NCBI GenBank assembly: GCA_020634245.1
Contig: JACKCC010000018.1
Coordinates: forward strand, 99,123-163,122
Origin: Ardenticatenaceae bacterium
Lineage (GTDB): Bacteria; Chloroflexota; Anaerolineae; Promineifilales; Promineifilaceae
DNA length: 64,000 nucleotides
Reading direction: 5' to 3'
The translations under genes were made by a program, and so were the position numbers. The notes beneath the pieces are model-generated. The model was not told where the DNA came from, searched no databases, and worked only from the letters and a program-made list of their open reading frames with translations. Below are positions 24,022-32,563 of the stretch, in pieces; position 1 is the stretch's first letter, and every line of letters begins with the position of its first letter.

Positions 24022-25764
24022 TTATTCGATTGTACGCAGCCGTCGGCATTGCAAGACGGTTAATTTGTAATCGAGTGATGGAGATTCGGGGATTATTTTG
24101 ATTGAAAACTCGATTTCTACTGGTGCTTTATATAATCTTTCCAGTCGTTTAACGGCCGTACGCACCAACTTAATAAATTTGGCATCTTTAGTCAGGTAAT
24201 CAAAGGTTAGGATAAAGCGGGCATCAGGTGGCAGGGGTTTGTTTGGTTCAATGGCTGCCAGATGATCACCCATATCCAGCGATGCTACGTAAGGCAGCAG
24301 AGCAAAGGTGTCAGTCAGGATTTCGGACACGGGAACGGTTGTCTTGGTGTTGTTTTCCAAATCGATCAGATCGACCTGGTTTTGGGCGTTTTGCCTGATT
24401 TGTTCGATGGTTTTTTCTGGCCGGAACTGTGGATGGCTCAGCGGGATCAGCCGCGCCCCTTTGAAATTATCAACTTTGCGGGTTTTGGTGCCTAATCCTA
24501 AAACGAGCTGGAGCAGCCCATCCTGGCGGCGGATTTGAGGTGCCCAGCGGGCGAAATTCTGGCTGTAGGCAACACCGGAGATAGTGGGTAAGTGGTAACG
24601 GCCGTGTACCTCCCCCTCAATCTTTTGCAGCAGCACCGCCATCCGTTCGTCATAATCAATCAGCTTGTGTTCACGTCGGTCGGTCATGGCCGCCGGATTA
24701 AAAATACTGGCAAACACCCGCCGGATACCCACCAGCAAATCGGCTAGATTTTCTGCCTCCGTACCCTGGTTGGCACAGAAATAACTCTCGTAGCGGCCGG
24801 AAAAGGGATAGCTGAAATTATCTTCCAGAAGACTGGATGAACGAACAATAAGCGGGCTGTGGTCGGCTCGTGCCAGATATTCACGCAAATGTTCCACGAT
24901 GCTTTCAGAAAATTCACCATGACAAAAGCCGCTAATAATGGCCGGGTAGGCCGCTTCCATCTCCGCCAGGGGCTGGTATTTCTGGTTGACAAAATCTTCC
25001 AGTCGGTTAGTCAGAATAAACTCGTAGATCACCTCTGACCCCAGGAAATATGAATCGGGCATGTCCACTGATTGGCTGATGTCCGGACCGAATTCCGGGT
25101 CTTGCTGCTGCAAAATCTTCCAGGCCAGAATCATCCCGGCGGCTTTGCCGCCAATCTTGCCGGTCCCGATCAGCCGTTGGTAAATTAGCTGTAAATCGGC
25201 AACGCTCAAGATGTTACGCGCCAGGCCGATGAAGGGGAGTTGGTCGCTAATGATGCGCCGGATCAATACGACTTTGATTTCTTGTAAATGATGCTGGTGC
25301 GGTTCTCGTTCCGGTTCCGGTATTTCTTCATAGATGATGCCTTGCCGGAAAAGTAAATCCCAGGGAGAAACTTCAGGATTAAAGGTCAAATCGGTGGAAA
25401 GATCCATATCTGAACGGTCGTGCAGGACTTCGTTGATGAGCTGGTTGAGCAGGGCGATGCCGAGGTTGTTGGCAAAATAGGAATCGGTGAGGGTGTCGCG
25501 TATGCGGGCTTTGCGTCTTTGCCAGATGTGCTCTTCTTCCATGCCCAACGAATCTCCCAATCCTTCGTGGAATTGGGAACGGATAGCGGCTTCGCGTACG
25601 GCATGTTCAAAGTCGTTGGCGTTGATAATGCCGCGGCGGAACATTTCTTCGCGCATGCGGTGCCGGATGGTATGGCTTAAGATGGGGTATTGGGCCAGTC
25701 GGATGTAGATGTCGATGGCCGGGGTTACGCTTCTCAGAGGACCTGTTTGACCAGTTTTGCTCAT
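24022..25764 (-). CDS. stand-alone PEP-synthase N-terminal (ATP-grasp) domain protein
   Basis: A 580-residue protein whose central and C-terminal parts match the pyruvate-phosphate-dikinase/PEP synthase ATP-grasp domain: IGGKAAGMILA, SPLIVRSSSLLEDNFSYPFSGRYESYF (nucleotide-binding motif) and GVAYSQNFARWAPQ. The swivelling phosphohistidine domain and the PEP-binding barrel are absent, so it cannot be a complete PEP synthase. The first 190 residues are helical and unassigned. Such stand-alone domains may phosphorylate a separate protein or small molecule. It precedes tal divergently; no partner protein is seen. Confidence 0.75.
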   Translation of the reverse strand: MSKTGQTGPLRSVTPAIDIYIRLAQYPILSHTIRHRMREEMFRRGIINANDFEHAVREAAIRSQFHEGLGDSLGMEEEHIWQRRKARIRDTLTDSYFANNLGIALLNQLINEVLHDRSDMDLSTDLTFNPEVSPWDLLFRQGIIYEEIPEPEREPHQHHLQEIKVVLIRRIISDQLPFIGLARNILSVADLQLIYQRLIGTGKIGGKAAGMILAWKILQQQDPEFGPDISQSVDMPDSYFLGSEVIYEFILTNRLEDFVNQKYQPLAEMEAAYPAIISGFCHGEFSESIVEHLREYLARADHSPLIVRSSSLLEDNFSYPFSGRYESYFCANQGTEAENLADLLVGIRRVFASIFNPAAMTDRREHKLIDYDERMAVLLQKIEGEVHGRYHLPTISGVAYSQNFARWAPQIRRQDGLLQLVLGLGTKTRKVDNFKGARLIPLSHPQFRPEKTIEQIRQNAQNQVDLIDLENNTKTTVPVSEILTDTFALLPYVASLDMGDHLAAIEPNKPLPPDARFILTFDYLTKDAKFIKLVRTAVKRLERLYKAPVEIEFSIKIIPESPSLDYKLTVLQCRRLRTIE

Positions 25765-25939
25765 GGAGCAGATTATATCGTGTACACTAGTCAGCCGGAA
25801 GGGTAATTTTTGTAGAAGTGTGGCGCTGGCGGCTCAAAAGAGAATGGTTAATTTTGGCAACGGCCGTTTCCCTTCTGTGGTAAACTTGATGCGTTGTGGA
25901 TACCACATGAGCTTTGTTAACGTTTCAAAGGAGCAAATT

Positions 25940-27031
25940 ATGACGAATTCTCACGAACTGGCTCGATTAGGCCAATCTGTCTGGTACGATAACATCCGCC
26001 GCGCCATTATTAAATCGGGTGAATTGCAGCGGCTGCTGGATGACGGCGTTATTGGCATTACTTCCAACCCCTCTATTTTTGAAAAAGCCATTGTCGGCAG
26101 CGCCGATTATGATGAGTCGATTCAGGCTCTGGCCGCGCAAGGGGAAACGGCCGTAACCATTTACGAATCATTGGCCATGCAAGATATTGCCAGCGCCGCC
26201 GACATGCTGCGTCCGGTCTACGACGCGACCGATGGTGTGGACGGGTATGTCAGCCTGGAAGTCAGCCCCACGCTGGCCCATGATACCGACGGCACGATTG
26301 CCGATGCCCGCCGCCTTTTCGCGGCCCTGGGCCGGCCCAACATCATGATCAAAGTACCGGCGACTCCGGCCGGAATGCCGGCCATCCGTCAGCTCATCAG
26401 CGAAGGGATCAATGTCAATGTCACGCTGATATTCTCGCTGGCATCTTACGATGATGTGATGGAAGCGTATATCGCCGGTTTGGAGGCCAACCAAAGCAGT
26501 GATTTGTCGCGGGTGGCCTCCGTGGCTTCGTTCTTTGTCAGCCGGGTGGATTCGGCCGTTGACAAACTCCTGGCCGCCAAAGGCAACCAAACATTGCAGG
26601 GTAAAATTGCCATTGCCAATGCCAAGGCCGCTTACAAACGATTCCAGCAAACTTTTGCCGGTCCGCGCTGGGAGGCATTAGCGGCGAGGGGAGCACGGGG
26701 GCAACGGCCGTTATGGGCCAGCACCAGCACCAAAAACCCGGCCTACCCCGACACGCTCTACATTGATGAACTGATTGGCCCGCATACTGTCAATACCATC
26801 CCGCCGGATACGTTGACTGCCTTCAACGACCACGGCACGGTCGCCGAGACGTTAACAATGGGCGTGGATGAGGCGCTGGCTCAGTTGGCCCAATTGGCTG
26901 AGATGGGTGTTGATTTAACGGCCGTAACCCAAAAATTACAAGACGATGGTGTTGCCGCCTTCGCCCAATCATTTGAATCCCTATTAGCCAGCGTCGCCCA
27001 AAAACAACAGGCGCTGCTGGCCCAGGGATAA
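25940..27031 (+). CDS. tal: transaldolase
   Basis: Moves a dihydroxyacetone unit between sugar phosphates in the non-oxidative pentose phosphate pathway. ATG 25940 follows AAAGGAG and starts MTNSHELARLGQSVWYDNIRR; the frame is open further upstream without homology. Motifs are GVIGITSNPSIFEKAI, VSLEVSPTLA, the Schiff-base Lys in NIMIKVPATPAG, and INVNVTLIFSLASYDDVMEAY. The 363-residue length matches the long (TalB/Tal-Pgi-type) subfamily that is often fused to Pgi; here pgi is the next gene, 53 bp away, not fused. Confidence 0.96.
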   Translation: MTNSHELARLGQSVWYDNIRRAIIKSGELQRLLDDGVIGITSNPSIFEKAIVGSADYDESIQALAAQGETAVTIYESLAMQDIASAADMLRPVYDATDGVDGYVSLEVSPTLAHDTDGTIADARRLFAALGRPNIMIKVPATPAGMPAIRQLISEGINVNVTLIFSLASYDDVMEAYIAGLEANQSSDLSRVASVASFFVSRVDSAVDKLLAAKGNQTLQGKIAIANAKAAYKRFQQTFAGPRWEALAARGARGQRPLWASTSTKNPAYPDTLYIDELIGPHTVNTIPPDTLTAFNDHGTVAETLTMGVDEALAQLAQLAEMGVDLTAVTQKLQDDGVAAFAQSFESLLASVAQKQQALLAQG

Positions 27032-27071
27032 GCAGACCTGCGAGGTTTCCTAAAAACCCCGCAGGTCTTGC
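27032..27071. repeat. GACCTG hairpin between tal and pgi
   Basis: GCAGACCTGCGAGGTTT (27032-27048) pairs imperfectly with 27054-27071. It is a diverged member of the family at 58646-58710 and 60428-60465 and fills the tal-pgi gap. Confidence 0.65.
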
Positions 27072-27084
27072 AGGAGAAAATAAG

Positions 27085-28728
27085 ATGGAAGCTAAACTAG
27101 GATCATATCAGGCAGCAGTTGATGAAGCGCTGCGAAAATTGAAACAGGATTCAATCGTGTCGCGCATTTGGGCGGGCGATCATACGGTTTGGCGGCCCGA
27201 TCCGGCCGAAATCAGCAACCGGCTGGGATGGCTGCGCATTGCCGATGAAATGGCCGGCCATACTGGCCGGGACGGTCAAATCGACCGGCTGCAAGCGCTG
27301 GCCGCCGACGTAAAAGCCGATGGTTTTACCGATGTCCTGTTGTTGGGGATGGGCGGTTCCAGCCTGGCTCCGGAGGTGTTCGCCAAAACGTTTAGCGCCG
27401 ATGTCGATGGCCTGAATCTGCAGGTGCTGGACAGCACCGACGCCGACGCCGTCCAGGACAGGGCCAACAGCATCGATTTGCGCTGTACATTGTTCATCGT
27501 CTCGACCAAATCGGGCGGCACGGTGGAAACATTTTCCTTTTTTAAATATTTTTACAATCGCGTGGCGGCGTTGGTTGGCGTAGCAAAGGCCGGCAGTCAG
27601 TTTGTTGCCATCACCGACCCCGGCAGCGGGCTGCAAAAGGTGGCCGAGCGTTATCATTTCCGGGACGTTTTTCTCAATAATCCCAACATTGGCGGCCGTT
27701 ATTCGGCGTTGTCCTTTTTTGGATTAGTTCCGGCGGCACTGGTGGGGGTAGACGTGGCCAAATTGGTGACGCGGGCGCAGCAGGCGGTGGCCAATGCCCA
27801 AAGCAGCGGCAACGACAACACCAGCGCCCACCTGGGAACGATCATGGGTGTGCTGGCTAAAGCGGGCCGGGACAAGGTGACGATTACTGCTTCACCGGCC
27901 ATCGAGAGCTTTGGCGATTGGGTGGAGCAGTTGATTGCCGAGAGTACCGGCAAAGAGGGTAAAGGCGTTTTGCCGGTTGTGGGCGAACCATTGGCCGATT
28001 TGGAAAGCTATGGCGTTGACCGTCTGTTTGTCCATTTGCGGTTGGCGGGCGATGTGACGTACGACGCTGAGTTTGAGGCGTTGGCGGCGGCCGGTCAACC
28101 GGCGGTTACGTTCCAGTTGGCTGACAAGTATGATTTGGGCGCGCACTTTTTCCTGTGGGAGATGGCGACGGCCGTTACTGGTCACATCATCGACATCCAA
28201 CCTTTTGACCAGCCTAACGTGGAAGCGGCTAAAGTGTTAGCCCGCAAGATGGTGACTGAATACATGGAGAAAGGACGGCTGCCCACTGTTGAATCGGAAC
28301 CGGTAACGGCCGTTGCCCTGCAAAAATTCCTGGCGCAGGCCCAGCCCGGCGACTACATCTCGCTGCAAGCCTACGTCCATCCCACGGCAGAGGCAGATGA
28401 AGCCTTGCTAGCACTGCGCATCCATCTGCGTGACACCTATAAACTGGCAACGACAGTTGGTTACGGCCCGCGTTTTCTGCACTCCACCGGCCAGCTGCAC
28501 AAAGGAGATAGCGGCAATGGCTTATTCATCCAGTTCACGTCTGACCCGTATGTGGATGCTGACATTCCTGACGAGGCGGGTCAATCTGGCTCAGCGATGA
28601 GTTTTGGCGTACTCAAAATTGCTCAGGCGCTGGGTGATGGCCATGCGTTAGTGGAGGCAGGACGCCGGTTTATTCGGTTCCATTTAGGCACCGATGTGGC
28701 TGGCGGTTTGCGGTCTTTGCTTTCATGA
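27085..28728 (+). CDS. pgi: glucose-6-phosphate isomerase
   Basis: Interconverts glucose 6-phosphate and fructose 6-phosphate. The SIS-domain motifs are GMGGSSLAPEVFA and STKSGGTVETFSFFKYF, followed by VAITDPGSGL and, in the second half, GFGPRFLHSTGQLHKG-like sequence (GYGPRFLHSTGQLHKGDSG), which holds the catalytic His region. The 547-residue protein resembles the Pgi half of bacterial transaldolase-phosphoglucose isomerase fusions. It probably shares an operon with tal. A GGAG site lies close before ATG 27085. Confidence 0.94.
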   Translation: MEAKLGSYQAAVDEALRKLKQDSIVSRIWAGDHTVWRPDPAEISNRLGWLRIADEMAGHTGRDGQIDRLQALAADVKADGFTDVLLLGMGGSSLAPEVFAKTFSADVDGLNLQVLDSTDADAVQDRANSIDLRCTLFIVSTKSGGTVETFSFFKYFYNRVAALVGVAKAGSQFVAITDPGSGLQKVAERYHFRDVFLNNPNIGGRYSALSFFGLVPAALVGVDVAKLVTRAQQAVANAQSSGNDNTSAHLGTIMGVLAKAGRDKVTITASPAIESFGDWVEQLIAESTGKEGKGVLPVVGEPLADLESYGVDRLFVHLRLAGDVTYDAEFEALAAAGQPAVTFQLADKYDLGAHFFLWEMATAVTGHIIDIQPFDQPNVEAAKVLARKMVTEYMEKGRLPTVESEPVTAVALQKFLAQAQPGDYISLQAYVHPTAEADEALLALRIHLRDTYKLATTVGYGPRFLHSTGQLHKGDSGNGLFIQFTSDPYVDADIPDEAGQSGSAMSFGVLKIAQALGDGHALVEAGRRFIRFHLGTDVAGGLRSLLS

Positions 28729-28731
28729 GAG

Positions 28732-28806
28732 CGTAACACGTAACACGTGTTCCGTAATCTGTTTACCGTTTTCGATTGCGGTTTACGGATTATGGTATAC
28801 GGCCGT
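28732..28806. repeat. CCGTAATC/GGATTACGG-type hairpin before folE
   Basis: CCGTAATCTGTTTACCG (28752-28768) pairs 14 of 17 with 28779-28795. A short CGTAACA tandem precedes it. Same family as 62415-62480 and 63463-63522 and the segment inside the polymerase gene. Confidence 0.7.
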
Positions 28807-28838
28807 TCCCACGACCCACTAGAATATTTGGAGACATC

Positions 28839-29456
28839 ATGACTGTACAAGTTGAAACAAAAGAAAATGGCGGTTACCTGGAACGCAAGCAGGGAATCGA
28901 AGAGGCAGTTTACAAAATTTTGTCCCTGATCGGCGAGGACCCGGATCGTGAAGGGTTGCAGCGTACCCCGGAACGCATCGCGCGTATGTATGATGAAATT
29001 CTGGCCGGTTATCAAATGGATCCGACAGAATTAATTAATGACGCACTGTTTACCGTGGAATATGACGAGATGATCGTCGTTAAGGATATTGAGTTTTTTA
29101 GCATGTGTGAACATCATATGCTGCCCTTTTTTGGGCGGGCGCACGTGGCTTACCTGCCGCGCGACAAAGTCGTCGGCCTGTCCAAGATTCCGCGCATTGT
29201 GGAGATGTACGGCCGTCGCCTGCAAGTTCAGGAACGCATGACCCGCCAGATCGCCGGGTTCATTAAGGAAGTTCTCAATCCTTACGGTGTGGCGGTTGTC
29301 GTTGAAGCATCGCACATGTGTTCAATGATGCGCGGCGTGAAAAAGGAACATGCGCGCATGGTAACCAGCGCTATGCTGGGGGCGTTCCGCAAAGATCCCA
29401 AAACCCGCAACGAGTTCATGCAGCACCTACGCAGCGGAATGAATACACAAATTTAG
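28839..29456 (+). CDS. folE: GTP cyclohydrolase I
   Basis: First enzyme of tetrahydrofolate (and tetrahydropterin) synthesis: GTP to 7,8-dihydroneopterin triphosphate. Motifs are DPDREGLQRTPERIARMY, the zinc-site Cys and His in FFSMCEHHMLPFFGRAHVAYLP, RLQVQERMTRQIA, and EASHMCSMMRGV, which supplies the second zinc Cys. Both zinc cysteines are present, so it is the zinc-dependent FolE1 form. ATG 28839 (MTVQVETKENGG) is chosen over the in-frame ATG 28776, which falls in the repeat. Confidence 0.96.
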   Translation: MTVQVETKENGGYLERKQGIEEAVYKILSLIGEDPDREGLQRTPERIARMYDEILAGYQMDPTELINDALFTVEYDEMIVVKDIEFFSMCEHHMLPFFGRAHVAYLPRDKVVGLSKIPRIVEMYGRRLQVQERMTRQIAGFIKEVLNPYGVAVVVEASHMCSMMRGVKKEHARMVTSAMLGAFRKDPKTRNEFMQHLRSGMNTQI

Positions 29457-29460
29457 AGCC

Positions 29461-29698
29461 TATCCTAAAATTAACCACAGAGAACGCAGAGCGCGCGAAG
29501 ATAAAGCAATTATGGGTCTTTCGGATCTTGTGGGGTTTTGTCATTCTGAGCGGAGCGAAGAATCCCAATACCTCTGGGATGCTTCACTTCGTTCAGCATG
29601 ACAAATACAAGACCCCATGAGATCCCAAAGAGCCGCAATTATTTCTCCAAGTTCTCCACGACCTCTGCGGTTTCTCGGATAGATTCTTAGGTGATATG
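29461..29698. repeat. composite nested inverted repeat between folE and zwf
   Basis: Three inverted repeats lie one inside another. The outermost pairs CTATCC...ACCACAGAGAACGCAGAG (from 29460) with CCTCTGCGGTTTCTCGG (to about 29690). The middle pairs CAATTATGGGTCTTTCGGAT with its complement near 29605-29645. The innermost pairs TTGTCATTCTGAGCGGAGCG (29538) with CGTTCAGCATGACAA (to 29604). The middle and inner sequences are well-known dispersed bacterial intergenic types. The layout suggests successive insertions into each other's loops. Confidence 0.7.
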
Positions 29699-29766
29699 CG
29701 GCGGGGATTAGGGTGTTTGAGGATTTGTATCATTCCCTAATCCCCTAATCCTTAAATCCCCGCATT
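29699..29766. repeat. GGGGATTA inverted repeat before zwf
   Basis: GCGGGGATTAGGG (29701) pairs imperfectly with the series CCCTAATCCCC and AATCCCCGC ending near 29763, just ahead of zwf. Looks like a further member of the intergenic hairpin classes. Confidence 0.55.
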
Positions 29767-29790
29767 TCTATTTATCACAGGAATTAATTT

Positions 29791-31242
29791 ATGAGCAGCG
29801 AAAAACCGATAACGATTGTCATATTTGGAGCATCGGGAGATTTAACACAGCGCAAGCTGATTCCGGCATTGTTCAATTCGTACCGCAAAGGACGTCTGCC
29901 TAAAAAAGTGACCATCGTTGGCTTTGCCCGCCGCCCCTGGAGTCACGATGATTTTCGGACGATGTTGCTGGACGGGATGCGGGAGTTTGCCGCCGAGGCG
30001 TTGGATGAGCAAGTCTGGTCCACGTTTGCCGAGTCTGTCTGGTATGTGCAAGGGGATTTGAGTACGGCCGTTGACTACCAAAACCTCAACGCTTATCTCA
30101 ACGATTTGGAAGAAGTTCCCACCAACCGGCTGTACTACATGGCCACCGCTCCCAACTTCTTCGTGCCCATCGTCGAAAATCTGGGTGCGGCAGAAATGAT
30201 CGCCGAAGACGGCGGCTGGCGGCACGTCGTCGTCGAAAAACCGTTTGGCGTCGATCTGGCCTCGGCGGAAGCGCTCAACAAGGCTATCCACGCCGTTTTT
30301 CAGGAGCATCAGGTTTACCGAATTGACCATTACCTTGGCAAAGAAACGGCGCAGAATATCCTCTTTTTCCGCTTTGCCAACACCATTTTTGAACCGGTAT
30401 GGAATCGCAATTACGTCGATAACGTGCAAATCACCGTGGCCGAAAGTGTGGACGTTGGTCATCGCGCCGGTTATTACAACCAGGCTGGTGTGGTGCGGGA
30501 TATGTTCCAAAATCATCTTTTCCAACTGCTCTCCCTCATCGCTATGGAGCCGCCGGCCTCCTTCCAGGCTGATGCCGTCCGTAACGAAAAGTCAAAACTG
30601 TTGTCGGCCATTCGCCCCATCGATTTGCAAGATACGGTCCGTGCTCAATATGTAGGGTATGCCCAATCGGAAGGCGTGATTGAAGAGTCACAAACGCCGA
30701 CTTACGCCGCTTTGAAGCTGTACATTGATAACTGGCGTTGGCAGGGGGTGCCATTTTATTTGCGTTCCGGCAAGGCGCTGGCGACCAAGGCTTCAGAGGT
30801 TATCATTGAGTTTCAAAAGCCGCCGCACATGATGTTTGATTTTGTGGAAGACGATGATTTTACGCCGAATATTTTGTCGATCTGTATCCAGCCGGATGAA
30901 GGCATTCATCTAAAATTTGAGGCAAAAGTGCCCGACCAGCGGGAAACGCGCTCGGTGGACATGGAGTTTCATTATCGTTCGTCTTTTGATGGGGCCTCTT
31001 TGCCCGATGCTTATGAGCGGCTGCTGCTGGATGCGATTAAGGGGGATGCAGCGCTGTTCACACGCAGCGACAGCATTGAAGCGGCCTGGAAGTTGGTGGA
31101 CCCGGTGATTCAGGGGTGGGAAACGGCGGCAAAAGCGCCGCCGCTGGCGTTGTACCGGCGTAAATCGTGGGGACCGACTGAGGCGGATCGTTTGTTGCAG
31201 CGCAACGGCCGTACCTGGCGGCACGCCTGTAGCGATCATTAA
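29791..31242 (+). CDS. zwf: glucose-6-phosphate 1-dehydrogenase
   Basis: Oxidises glucose 6-phosphate to 6-phosphogluconolactone with NADP, opening the oxidative pentose phosphate pathway. The N-terminal Rossmann motif is VIFGASGDLTQRKLIPALF, the catalytic RIDHYLGKETAQNIL contains the active-site His and Lys, and VEKPFGVDLASA and PFYLRSGKAL are typical. Full length at 483 residues. The upstream 330 bp are filled with inverted repeats. The stop codon abuts the stop codon of the convergent glycosyltransferase with no gap, so transcripts must overlap. Confidence 0.97.
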   Translation: MSSEKPITIVIFGASGDLTQRKLIPALFNSYRKGRLPKKVTIVGFARRPWSHDDFRTMLLDGMREFAAEALDEQVWSTFAESVWYVQGDLSTAVDYQNLNAYLNDLEEVPTNRLYYMATAPNFFVPIVENLGAAEMIAEDGGWRHVVVEKPFGVDLASAEALNKAIHAVFQEHQVYRIDHYLGKETAQNILFFRFANTIFEPVWNRNYVDNVQITVAESVDVGHRAGYYNQAGVVRDMFQNHLFQLLSLIAMEPPASFQADAVRNEKSKLLSAIRPIDLQDTVRAQYVGYAQSEGVIEESQTPTYAALKLYIDNWRWQGVPFYLRSGKALATKASEVIIEFQKPPHMMFDFVEDDDFTPNILSICIQPDEGIHLKFEAKVPDQRETRSVDMEFHYRSSFDGASLPDAYERLLLDAIKGDAALFTRSDSIEAAWKLVDPVIQGWETAAKAPPLALYRRKSWGPTEADRLLQRNGRTWRHACSDH

Positions 31243-32535
31243 TCAAACCAATTCGCCGGAACTGCGCTGGGCTACAGAATTAAAAATAGCCAAGCTCTTT
31301 TTGGCAATACCTGTCCAGCCAAAATTGCGACGGGCAAAGCGTGCCCCTTCTACCGAAAGTTGATGGGCTAAGTCGGGATACAACATAGGGAATGCCAGCA
31401 TTGTACCGAATTCCACCGGTCGGTTGGGGTCAGCATAGAGGGCCTGCTTGCCAAAGTTGACCAGGTCGAAAAGCCCGCCGTGGACGGTAATCACTGCTGG
31501 CGTCCCGCAAGCCATTGCTTCGATAGCCACCATCCCAAACGGTTCATACCGTGATGACATGGAGAAGACGGCCGTTGCCCGGTAAAAATCGGCTAAATCT
31601 TCATCAGCGACGTATTGAACCCAGACAATCTTTTCACTCACTCCTAATTCATCAGCCAACTTTTTTAACTCAGCAATACCGGCATCGTCTTGGGCTGAAT
31701 CTTCACCGCCGATGGCGGCAACAAGGCGCGCAGTCGGCACCAGCTCAACCAAAGTGGGCAGGGCTTGAATAAGTAAGTCATAGCCTTTGTTATGGGCCAT
31801 ACGACCCAAGGTCAACACGTCATGTTCCTGCAAATTATGTTTTTGGCGTAGAGCTTGAATATCTGCCTGGCGTATGGGTGAAAATCGTTCTTCATCCATG
31901 CCTGGCGGCACCACGGTCACTCTGTTTTCCAATAAATCGTAATGTTCTTTGAGCAGTTCTGCTTGAGGTTCCGTAGTGGCAATGACATGGTCACACATCT
32001 GGTAAACGAGAAACTCTTTACGAATCCGTTCCTCGAACCGGTAAGCAGCTTCCATCTCTTCCGGACTCATGTCAGTTCCCATCGAATCCTGTTTCCAGGA
32101 CCCCAGTGAATGGGGCGTATGGACGTGAGTGATTTCAAGCTCCTCGGCGATTTTTTGACCGGCCCAGCCAGCATCCCAATAATGGGTGTAAACGATGTCA
32201 TATCGATTGCTGCTTGTTCGAATTGCTGCCAGCAGGTTGGTGACAAAATCTCCGATATGATCATGCATATCTTCTTTACGGATGAATGATTTACCCCCAA
32301 AAGGGATTCGCCAGATTCGTAAGTTGTCATTCATTAGGTCAAATTCCGGTTGATCTTCAAAGCGGCGGGTAACAAGATCGACCCGGCGGCCAAGCCGACT
32401 GAATCGTTTAGCCAATTCCAATACATAAACAACCTGGCCGCCTGTGTCTGGTTTACCTAATTCCGGTTCGGCGGCGACGTAGCCATGCAATGAAATCATC
32501 AAGATTTTATTAACACCAGTTTCCAATATGTCCAT
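31243..32535 (-). CDS. GT4 glycosyltransferase, sucrose-phosphate-synthase-like
   Basis: Retaining glycosyltransferase of the sucrose synthase/sucrose-phosphate synthase group. The N-terminal domain starts ILMISLHGYVAAEPELGKPDTGGQVVYVLELA, the conserved nucleotide-sugar/fructose-6-phosphate region of that group, with DIVYTHYWDAGW and HVHTPHSLGSWK. The C-terminal GT-B domain has VLTLGRMAHNKGYDLLIQA and SRYEPFGMVAIEAMACGTPAV (the E-x7-E motif). The 430-residue length matches bacterial SPS cores without regulatory extensions. The upstream gene on the strand encodes a sucrose-phosphatase domain, so the pair can make sucrose from UDP- or ADP-glucose and fructose 6-phosphate. Confidence 0.88.
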   Translation of the reverse strand: MDILETGVNKILMISLHGYVAAEPELGKPDTGGQVVYVLELAKRFSRLGRRVDLVTRRFEDQPEFDLMNDNLRIWRIPFGGKSFIRKEDMHDHIGDFVTNLLAAIRTSSNRYDIVYTHYWDAGWAGQKIAEELEITHVHTPHSLGSWKQDSMGTDMSPEEMEAAYRFEERIRKEFLVYQMCDHVIATTEPQAELLKEHYDLLENRVTVVPPGMDEERFSPIRQADIQALRQKHNLQEHDVLTLGRMAHNKGYDLLIQALPTLVELVPTARLVAAIGGEDSAQDDAGIAELKKLADELGVSEKIVWVQYVADEDLADFYRATAVFSMSSRYEPFGMVAIEAMACGTPAVITVHGGLFDLVNFGKQALYADPNRPVEFGTMLAFPMLYPDLAHQLSVEGARFARRNFGWTGIAKKSLAIFNSVAQRSSGELV

Positions 32536-32563
32536 CTTCGTTATTTCCTCTTAATCAATCCTA

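Noticed and set aside
24022..25764. Annotation as phosphoenolpyruvate synthase
   Set aside because: Only the ATP-grasp domain is present; the phosphohistidine and PEP-binding domains needed for that reaction are missing.
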